Shown piece after piece: positions 1-5,020 of a DNA stretch of 5,020 nucleotides. The translations under genes and the position numbers were made by a program. The stretch is from an uncultured Methylobacter sp. GTDB lineage: Bacteria > Pseudomonadota > Gammaproteobacteria > Methylococcales > Methylomonadaceae. Location: assembly GCA_903831545.1 (NCBI GenBank), contig CAIKYI010000123.1, positions 1-5,020 of the forward strand, read 5' to 3'. Below the pieces are notes generated by a model. That model was given only the letters and a program-made list of their open reading frames with translations, searched no databases and was not told where the DNA came from. Position 1 is the stretch's first letter, and each line of letters starts with the position of its first letter.

Positions 1-2
1 AA

Positions 3-254
3 ACCAATTTGCTGGGCACCTTGACGCGTTACCCGGAAATGCTGGAACGTGCAGCTTTACAGTATGAACCGCATCAACTGATTCAATATCTACGCGAGTT
101 GGCAAACGAGTTCCATACTTACTACAATGCGCACCAATTTCTGGTTGACGACGCCAAGATTCGCAACGCAAGACTTAATCTGATTTGCGCTGTGAAACAG
201 GTATTGGCAAACGGATTGGACTTGCTGAATATCAACACACCTGAAGCAATGTAA
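3..254 (+). CDS. argS: Arginyl-tRNA synthetase, C-terminal fragment (cut by window start)
   Basis: Arginyl-tRNA synthetase attaches arginine to tRNA-Arg in the cytoplasm. Only the last 83 residues are visible, out of roughly 550-590 in the family; the frame is open to the left edge, so this is window truncation, not a broken gene. The visible part is the helical DALR anticodon-binding domain that ends class Ia ArgS. Diagnostic stretches are [50 protein letters not shown] and the closing NINTPEAM, which matches the usual ArgS tail (LGI-x-x-PE-x-M). The TTG at base 9 is an internal leucine codon, not a start. The HIGH and KMSKS catalytic motifs lie upstream of the window. The stop codon overlaps the start of the SPOR gene by one base (TAATG), which suggests one transcript and coupled translation. 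Identification is based on recognised family sequence. Confidence 0.95.
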   Translation, partial: TNLLGTLTRYPEMLERAALQYEPHQLIQYLRELANEFHTYYNAHQFLVDDAKIRNARLNLICAVKQVLANGLDLLNINTPEAM

Positions 255-898
255 TGGCTAAAGACTACAAACACCGGACGCAGAATAAAAATACTGTGTC
301 ATCGTACAGGCAACCCCCCAAAAGTATGGGCTTGTGGCGATGGATGCTAATAACGGCGTTGATTATTTCGTTTGTGGTTTTTCTGGTTTATTTGAGCAAT
401 ATTGGCTCAAATAAACCTCTGCCACAGGTTGCTGGCCAGACAACTGCTCAACAGGAACTACAGAAGCAGCCAGAGGCTTTAAAAAAACCTGCCTCAGGCC
501 CTGCCGATACAGATGCGTCAATGCAGGAGAAAAAACCTGAACCGGCGACCCCGGTATTGCCGCAGTTTGATTTTTATACCATTCTGCCTGAAAAAGAAGT
601 CATTGTGCCGGATTACGAAATTAACACCCGCGTTAGAGAAGAGCGGGTAGGACAAGCCAAAACGGCCAGTTATATTTTGCAGGCCGGCTCGTTCAAAGAA
701 TTTAAAGATGCTGACGCCTTAAGAGCCAAGCTGGCTTTAATGGGCATTGAATCCAAAGTCGAAAAAGCCAAAGTTAATACCGTGGTCTGGAATCGGGTCA
801 AGATGGGGCCTTATAGCCAAATGAGCAGCGTTAGCACCATCCGGAGCCGCTTGAGAGAAAATGGTATTGATGTGCTTGTTATTGAAGTTGGCGGCTAA
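254..898 (+). CDS. FtsN-like SPOR-domain cell-division/envelope protein
   Basis: This 214-residue protein is predicted to be a bitopic inner-membrane protein that binds septal peptidoglycan. Residues 1-26 are a short, basic cytoplasmic tail (KDYKHR, with more Lys/Arg up to W28-R29). Residues 27-48 form one hydrophobic segment. Residues 50-103 are a Pro/Lys/Gln-rich, probably disordered periplasmic linker. Residues 105-122 contain FDFYTILPEKEVIVPDYE, a motif common before SPOR in this protein group. Residues 138-212 are a SPOR domain, starting ASYILQAGSF and containing RVKMGPYS and a final IDVLVIEVGG strand. SPOR domains (known from the family) bind glycan strands lacking stem peptides at the division site. 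The ATG sits inside the argS stop (TAATG), with only a weak GAAG upstream at 243-246, so translational coupling is likely. In Pseudomonas the gene after argS is of the same kind. It could be a true FtsN orthologue or only a paralogue: the essential FtsN helix region is not obvious, so no symbol is given. Confidence 0.88.
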   Translation: MAKDYKHRTQNKNTVSSYRQPPKSMGLWRWMLITALIISFVVFLVYLSNIGSNKPLPQVAGQTTAQQELQKQPEALKKPASGPADTDASMQEKKPEPATPVLPQFDFYTILPEKEVIVPDYEINTRVREERVGQAKTASYILQAGSFKEFKDADALRAKLALMGIESKVEKAKVNTVVWNRVKMGPYSQMSSVSTIRSRLRENGIDVLVIEVGG

Positions 899-921
899 CA
901 AAATGGTTGCAGTCTCAATAA

Positions 922-960
922 TACTTGCTAAGGGATGCGGAAAAATAGCTTAGGCAAGTA
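922..960. repeat. Imperfect inverted repeat after the SPOR gene
   Basis: TACTTGCTAAG at 922-932 pairs with CTTAG-G-CAAGTA at 949-960: 11 base pairs with a single bulged G at 954 and a 16-base loop that contains an A5 run. It begins 24 bases after the SPOR stop codon. The stem is AT-rich and is followed by CCCGCTCT instead of T-residues, so it is not a typical terminator. It may protect the 3' end of the argS-SPOR transcript or be chance. Confidence 0.5.
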
Positions 961-989
961 CCCGCTCTCCCTCCGGGTATAGATATCTA
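959..989. repeat. Two small adjacent palindromes
   Basis: TACCCG at 959-964 pairs with CGGGTA at 974-979 across a 9-base pyrimidine loop (CTCTCCCTC). It is followed directly by the perfect 10-base palindrome TAGATATCTA at 980-989. The first hairpin shares its opening bases with the end of the preceding inverted repeat. Its pyrimidine-rich loop resembles the CCCTCTCC-type core of common dispersed intergenic repeats. No function can be assigned. Confidence 0.45.
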
Positions 990-994
990 CCGAC

Positions 995-1023
995 GTCATT
1001 CCGGCAGGAATTGCCGGGATGGC
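995..1023. repeat. Strong GC-rich hairpin, probable dispersed intergenic repeat
   Basis: GTCATTCCGGCA at 995-1006 pairs with TGCCGGGATGGC at 1012-1023 around the 5-base loop GGAAT. This gives 12 contiguous pairs, two of them G-T in DNA terms (996/1022 and 1000/1018). It is the most stable structure in the gap. The core CATTCCGGCA...TGCCGG resembles short palindromic repeats found in many copies in several proteobacterial genomes (from memory, not searched). No T-tract follows on either strand, so it fits a dispersed repeat better than an intrinsic terminator, though as a stable stem between convergent genes it could act in transcript ending from both sides. Confidence 0.6.
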
Positions 1024-1034
1024 CAGTTGTGCAG

Positions 1035-1070
1035 AACCCTTTGCCCTCACGGAGAGGGTTGGGCTGAGGG
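1035..1070. repeat. CCCTCAC-GGAGAGGG-type repeat with alternative hairpins
   Basis: Three mutually exclusive pairings are possible here. AACCCT (1035-1040) pairs with AGGGTT (1055-1060). CCCTC (1044-1048) pairs with GAGGG (1054-1058) around ACGGA. CCCTCA (1044-1049) pairs with TGAGGG (1065-1070). The string CCCTCACGGAGAGGGTT followed by GGGCTGAGGG resembles a family of short, multi-copy intergenic repeats seen in many bacteria (recognised from memory). It ends about 26 bases past the stop of the outer-membrane factor gene. A role in ending the efflux transcript is possible but unproven, since no T-run follows. Confidence 0.5.
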
Positions 1071-1096
1071 GATATAAATTATCAAGCCAACTCCAC

Positions 1097-2575
1097 TCAG
1101 TTTAGCGGCACCGGAAAAAATTGCGACCACTTGAACTCTCCGCCGGCTTGCTCCTTAGTGGGCAGATTTGAGGTATTCCAACCCCCACCAAGAGCTTGCA
1201 CCAGTAAAACCGAAGCGCCCAGGCGCTGTCCCTGAAGATCGACAGACGTTTTCTCATTGGCTAGAGCCGCTGCCTGATTCACCATGACCTCAAGATAACT
1301 GACCGTTCCCGCCTTATATTGATTGGTCGTTAACTGAACCGCTTGCTGCGCTGCTGCCAAGGCTTTGTTCTGCACCTGTACTTCCTGTTCCAAAATTCGC
1401 AAAGCCGCAAGATTATCTTCAACCTGCTGAAAACCGGTCAGTACGACCTGACGGTAAGCCGCAACGCTGGCATCATAGACATCGATTGCCTGCTGTAAAC
1501 GCGCACCGCGCGCGCCGCCATCAAACAACGGAATGGCCAGGGCCGCGGGTCCCAGTGCCCAGTAGCGGGCACCTGTGGTCAACACGTTTGAAAGTAGCGT
1601 CGCTTGTTGACCATCGGAGGCGGCAAGATTGAGGTTGGGGAAATACGCAGCTTTGGCCACGCCTATTTGTGCATTGGCGGAGGCCGTGGTGCGTTCAGCT
1701 GCTGCGATGTCCGGTCGGCGCTCTAACAATTGCGAAGGTAGACTTTGCGGAATTGATGGTATGAGTGTGTTCAACGTTGCAATCCCGATGCTCAGTTCAG
1801 CCGGTGATTTGCCAGTCAGCACCGCAATGGCGTGCTCCAGTTGCGCGCGCTGTACACCAAAATTGATTGCTTGCGCCCGGGTAGACTCCAGTTGGGTTTC
1901 CGCTTGAACGATTTCGGATTTTGCGGCTATACCTGCTGCGTAGCGATTTTTGATAATGCCGAGGGTTTTGTCGTAAGTTGCTACGGTGTCGTTCAAGAGC
2001 TTGATTTGCGCATCGACTACCCGTAATTGAAAATAACTTTGGGCCAGCGTGGTTTGGGTGCTTAAGCGTAAGGCCTGCAACGCGCCAGCGCTGGCTTGGG
2101 CTCCGGCTTCACTGGCTTCGACCTGACGGCGCACCCCACCCCATAAATCTGGTGCCCAGGCCGCACTGATCACGCCACCAAACAAATTCCTTACTCCTGA
2201 AACCGCGACGCTCTGACCACTCGCCGCCCGGAAACGATTGACGGTCACGGTCGCGGTCGCCGTTGGAAAATATGCAGAGGCTGCCGATTGCACCAGAGAT
2301 TGTGCTTGCCGATATTGAGCTTCGGCCTGCGCGATAGACTGATTGGCGACATTAACCTGCTCTTCAAGCGCATTAAGCTGGGCATCTTTGAAGACTTCCC
2401 ACCATTTATCCGGCAGAACCGTGTCATTGGGCTGGGCTTGTTTCCAGCCTTTGATTTCCTTGAACTGATCGGGACTGGCCACCTGTGGACGCACATAATC
2501 TGGGCCTACCGTGCAACCGGTCAGGCAAGTAGCTAACAGCGAACAGGTAATACTTGGGATAAATTGAAAGTTCAT
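1097..2575 (-). CDS. Outer-membrane factor lipoprotein of an RND efflux system (NodT/OprM family, OpmB-like)
   Basis: This 492-residue protein is the outer-membrane and periplasmic channel of a tripartite efflux pump, within the family's usual 450-510 residues. A short hydrophobic signal peptide ends in the lipobox LTGC, placing lipidated Cys at residue 21; Thr at +2 favours the outer membrane. The mature protein begins CTVGPDYVRP, typical of the family, and WWEVFKDAQLNAL (58-70) is also typical. The two-fold OEP repeat is visible in matched pairs: AYFPT (101-105) with AYFPNL (310-315); NRYAAGIAAKSEIVQAETQL (210-229) with NQYKAGTVSYLEVMVNQAAAL (418-438); DLWGG (143-147) with FDGGARGARL (351-360). 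The LLERRPDIAAAE signature lies at 283-294. The ATG is the only reasonable start, because the next upstream in-frame stop is the pump's own stop codon, two codons away. Spacing to the pump gene is 6 bases. No Shine-Dalgarno is visible and the n-region has no Lys/Arg, both unusual. Synteny suggests the OpmB role in a MuxABC-OpmB-like system. Confidence 0.93.
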   Translation of the reverse strand: MNFQFIPSITCSLLATCLTGCTVGPDYVRPQVASPDQFKEIKGWKQAQPNDTVLPDKWWEVFKDAQLNALEEQVNVANQSIAQAEAQYRQAQSLVQSAASAYFPTATATVTVNRFRAASGQSVAVSGVRNLFGGVISAAWAPDLWGGVRRQVEASEAGAQASAGALQALRLSTQTTLAQSYFQLRVVDAQIKLLNDTVATYDKTLGIIKNRYAAGIAAKSEIVQAETQLESTRAQAINFGVQRAQLEHAIAVLTGKSPAELSIGIATLNTLIPSIPQSLPSQLLERRPDIAAAERTTASANAQIGVAKAAYFPNLNLAASDGQQATLLSNVLTTGARYWALGPAALAIPLFDGGARGARLQQAIDVYDASVAAYRQVVLTGFQQVEDNLAALRILEQEVQVQNKALAAAQQAVQLTTNQYKAGTVSYLEVMVNQAAALANEKTSVDLQGQRLGASVLLVQALGGGWNTSNLPTKEQAGGEFKWSQFFPVPLN

Positions 2576-2581
2576 GGGAAG

Positions 2582-5020
2582 TTATAGAGGTTTATCCGCC
2601 AAGCTAGCGGTACGATTAAGAAAGCGACGATGAAACCACAGCCGGAAACGATCCAAATACAGGTAAACAACGGGCGTCGTGTACAAAGTTAAAATTTGAC
2701 TGAAAATCAGTCCGCCGACAATGGAAATGCCCAGCGGTTGACGCAACTCGGCGCCATAACCGCTACCCAAAGCCAGGGGCAATGCGCCAAACAGCGCTGC
2801 CAGGGTCGTCATCATGATAGGTCTGAAGCGCAGCGTACAGGCCTGAAAAATAGCCTCGCGCGAAGCCAGTCCCAGCTCGCGTTCTGCATACAAGGCAAAA
2901 TCGATCATCATGATGGCATTTTTTTTGACAATCCCGATCAGTAAAATCACGCCGATCAAGGCGATGATACTAAACTCCGTGCCACAGACCATTAACGCCA
3001 GCAGCGCACCGACGCCCGCCGAAGGCAAGGTCGAAAGGATAGTCAGCGGGTGAATATAACTTTCGTACAACACCCCCAGTACAATATAGATACTCAACAA
3101 GGCGGTCAAAATCAGCCAGGGCTGATTGCTCAGCGATTCCTTAAACGCTTTGGCCGAACCCTGAAAACTGCCTTGCACCGCAACCGGTACGCCAATGTCG
3201 CGCATGGTTTTTTCGATCAGTACGGTGGCCGAAGACAATGAGATGCCGGGCTGAAGATTAAACGAAAAGTTCGCTGCAGCAAACTGGCCTTGGTGATTGA
3301 CCGACAAGGGCGTGGTGGTCGGCGCAAAACTGGCCAGCGTCGACAACGGCACCTGGCGTGCGCCGACTTGTTCACCGGTCGCCAGGCGCGGTGCGGGCAC
3401 ACTGATATAAACCTGCTTTAAGGCTTCGGAACTTTGCCAGTATTCAGGCGCCAATTCCATTATCACCCGATATTGATTAAGCGGATTGTAGATCACCGAT
3501 ACCGGACGCTGACCAAAAGCGTTATAAAGACTGGTATCGATCATGGCCTGGCTTATGCCATAGCGCGAGGCCATATCACGGTCAACCACCAAACCGATCT
3601 GCTGACCTTTGTCCTGCTGGTTGCTACTGACATCACTGAGTTCCGGTAACTTGGACAGCGCCGCCACCACTTTCGGCATCCATTCCCGAAGCTGCGACAA
3701 ATCATCCGATTGCAAGGCATAATCAAACGAGCCAAAAGAAGGCCTTCCGCCGATACGCAGTTCTTGCGCCGGAAACATGTGTAAATCAGCGCCGGGAATA
3801 CGTTTGACCTTATTACGCAACCTCTCCATGACCTGATCTATGGGATCGCGCTCCTTGTGAGGCTTAAGTACTACAAACACACGGGCACTATTCCCGCCGG
3901 AACCGGCGCCGCCAAATCCTGCTACCTGGCTAACCGCTGGATCAGTCATCATCAACTCGAAATATTCGGCAAGCTTTTTCTGCAAGGCCCCAAAAGACGA
4001 GCCTTGATCAGTTTGAATCTCACCAAGCAACCTGCCGCCGTCCTGCGAAGGAAAAAAGCCTTTGTCGATAATAGTGTACAAATAAACGTTCAGCCCGATA
4101 GTACCCAGCAAAATCAGCATCATGATACGGCCATGTCTTAGTGACCAGCGTAAGGTGCGCTCATAAAAATGCTGCATTGCTTCGAATGCTGTTCCTATGC
4201 CTTGATAAATAAAACCATGGCTTGGCGCATCTTTGCCTAGCCAGCGCGCGCAAAGCATAGGCGTAACAGTTAAAGAGACCAGCAAAGAAACCAGTACTGC
4301 CGCCGAAAGCGTTACCGCAAACTCTCTGAACAACCGGCCGACAACACCGCCCATCAACAAAATCGGTAGAAATACCGCTATCAGTGACACGCTCATCGCC
4401 ATAACCGTAAAACCAACTTCCCTGGACGCCAGGAGCGCCGCCTTGAAAGGTCGTACGCCTTTTTCAATGTGCCTGTTGGCATTTTCCAGTACCACGATGG
4501 CATCATCAACGACAAAGCCGGTAGAAATAGTCAACGCCATTAAAGTCAGATTATTCAGGCTGTAATCAAATAAATACATCACGGCACAGGCACCCAGCAA
4601 GGACACAGGCACCGCAATGATCGGCACCAGTGTAGAACGAAAATTCCGTAAAAACACCAGTACCACTAAAATCACCAGGGCGATAGCGATTAACATGCTG
4701 TGTTCTACCTCGATAATTGACGCCCGAATGGTTAGCGACCTGTCAATTACCACCGACAAATCAATGCTGTTGGGAATAGCGGCTCGTAATTCCGGCAACA
4801 GAGCCTGCACTTGATCGACGGTTCGAATGACGTTGGCGAGTGGCTGCTTTCTGATAATCAGCAAGACAGAAGGCTTGCCGTTACTGAGTCCGGTATTGCG
4901 CAGATCTTCCACAGAATCCACTACCTCGCCGAGATCGCCGATTCTTACCGCAGCGCCGTTACGATAACTGATGATTAATGGCTGATAATCCGCTGCTTTG
5001 CGTGCCGCATCATTGAGATC
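2582..5020 (-). CDS. mdtC: RND multidrug efflux transporter, MdtC/MuxC type (N-terminus outside window)
   Basis: This is a proton-driven inner-membrane pump of the HAE-1 RND family. 812 residues are visible of about 1,020-1,040; the frame is open through the right edge (visible start DLNDAARKAADYQPLII), so roughly 220 N-terminal residues are missing. The visible order is the end of the first periplasmic loop (1-108), TM2-TM7 (about 109-317), the second large periplasmic loop (318-633) and TM8-TM12 (634-785). TM4 carries GFVVDDAIVVLEN with the paired Asp at 172-173, and TM10 carries GIVKKNAIMMIDFA with Lys at 699-700; these form the proton relay (AcrB D407/D408 and K940). RFRPIMMTTLAALFGALPL opens TM11. 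QACTLRFRPIMMTTLAALFG and TPVVYLYLDRFRLWF closely match MdtC as I remember it. MdtC works with MdtB in a mixed trimer and an MdtA adaptor, exporting compounds such as novobiocin and bile salts; the substrates here are unknown. The GTG at 4921-4919 is an internal valine codon. The outer-membrane factor follows 6 bases after the stop. A MuxC or paralogous subunit is the main alternative. Confidence 0.94.
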   Translation of the reverse strand, partial: DLNDAARKAADYQPLIISYRNGAAVRIGDLGEVVDSVEDLRNTGLSNGKPSVLLIIRKQPLANVIRTVDQVQALLPELRAAIPNSIDLSVVIDRSLTIRASIIEVEHSMLIAIALVILVVLVFLRNFRSTLVPIIAVPVSLLGACAVMYLFDYSLNNLTLMALTISTGFVVDDAIVVLENANRHIEKGVRPFKAALLASREVGFTVMAMSVSLIAVFLPILLMGGVVGRLFREFAVTLSAAVLVSLLVSLTVTPMLCARWLGKDAPSHGFIYQGIGTAFEAMQHFYERTLRWSLRHGRIMMLILLGTIGLNVYLYTIIDKGFFPSQDGGRLLGEIQTDQGSSFGALQKKLAEYFELMMTDPAVSQVAGFGGAGSGGNSARVFVVLKPHKERDPIDQVMERLRNKVKRIPGADLHMFPAQELRIGGRPSFGSFDYALQSDDLSQLREWMPKVVAALSKLPELSDVSSNQQDKGQQIGLVVDRDMASRYGISQAMIDTSLYNAFGQRPVSVIYNPLNQYRVIMELAPEYWQSSEALKQVYISVPAPRLATGEQVGARQVPLSTLASFAPTTTPLSVNHQGQFAAANFSFNLQPGISLSSATVLIEKTMRDIGVPVAVQGSFQGSAKAFKESLSNQPWLILTALLSIYIVLGVLYESYIHPLTILSTLPSAGVGALLALMVCGTEFSIIALIGVILLIGIVKKNAIMMIDFALYAERELGLASREAIFQACTLRFRPIMMTTLAALFGALPLALGSGYGAELRQPLGISIVGGLIFSQILTLYTTPVVYLYLDRFRLWFHRRFLNRTASLADKPL

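Larger units (their letters stand above)
899..1096. other. Intergenic gap between convergent genes, rich in inverted repeats, no gene seen
   Basis: These 198 bases lie between the stop of the SPOR gene and the stop of the outer-membrane factor gene, which face each other. I see no convincing coding region or tRNA. The stretch is filled with short inverted repeats (listed separately) at about 922-960, 959-979, 980-989, 995-1023 and 1035-1070. None is followed on either strand by a clear run of T, so classical Rho-independent terminators are not evident. Some of these hairpins may still help end the two converging transcripts. Confidence 0.7.

Noticed and set aside
995..1023. Hairpin considered as a classical intrinsic terminator
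   Set aside because: The stem is strong, but neither strand has a T-run after it (GGCCAGTTGT on one side, GTCGGTAGAT on the other), so it is listed as a repeat instead.
899..1096. Small RNA or CRISPR array in the repeat-rich gap
   Set aside because: The repeats differ from one another in sequence and spacing, so this is not an array, and no promoter-like pair followed by a terminator could be recognised to support a small RNA.
1629..1907. Plus-strand open frame of 92 codons antisense to the outer-membrane factor gene
   Set aside because: It lies wholly within a well-supported gene on the other strand, its product has no recognisable domain, and its composition is that of a reverse-frame shadow.
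3857..4565. Plus-strand open frames (94 and 110 codons) antisense to the pump gene
   Set aside because: They are low-complexity or unrecognisable, lack convincing ribosome sites and lie opposite conserved RND sequence; they are best explained as shadows.
4919..4921. GTG as the possible start of a 779-residue pump
   Set aside because: The frame stays open to the window edge, and the added 33 residues (DLNDAARKAADYQPL... RIGDLGEVV) match the MdtC family, so the GTG is an internal valine codon and the gene is cut by the window, not shortened.

Overview
This window holds two convergent blocks of ordinary bacterial genes and no sign of an undescribed system. The gene content points to a gammaproteobacterium: the end of argS overlaps a gene for a short membrane-anchored SPOR protein, an arrangement known from Pseudomonas and relatives. 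Base composition is moderate. The mosaic of short GC-rich palindromes in the intergenic gap resembles repeats I associate with methanotrophic Methylococcales and some other proteobacteria, but that genus-level guess is weak.

Plus strand, bases 1-898. The C-terminal anticodon-binding end of arginyl-tRNA synthetase (argS, cut by the window edge) overlaps by one base (TAATG) an FtsN-like SPOR-domain protein. The pair is very probably co-transcribed. The first gene charges tRNA-Arg; the second is predicted to bind septal peptidoglycan.

Bases 899-1096 are the gap between convergent genes. They hold at least five inverted-repeat elements packed into about 150 bases, none followed by a T-tract typical of an intrinsic terminator.

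Minus strand, bases 5020-1097 (read right to left). A large RND inner-membrane transporter of the MdtC/MuxC type has its N-terminus beyond the right edge. Six bases after it comes an outer-membrane factor lipoprotein of the NodT/OprM family. This matches the end of an mdtABC/muxABC-type operon with a dedicated outer-membrane channel, as in Pseudomonas muxABC-opmB. The adaptor (MdtA-like) and partner pump (MdtB-like) genes would be expected just outside the window on the right. Together the products would form an envelope-spanning, proton-driven efflux machine.

The points most worth a second look are modest: the palindrome cluster at the junction, the outer-membrane factor's unusual start (no Shine-Dalgarno, uncharged signal-peptide n-region, same frame as the pump's stop codon), and the absence of hslVU after the argS-SPOR pair.
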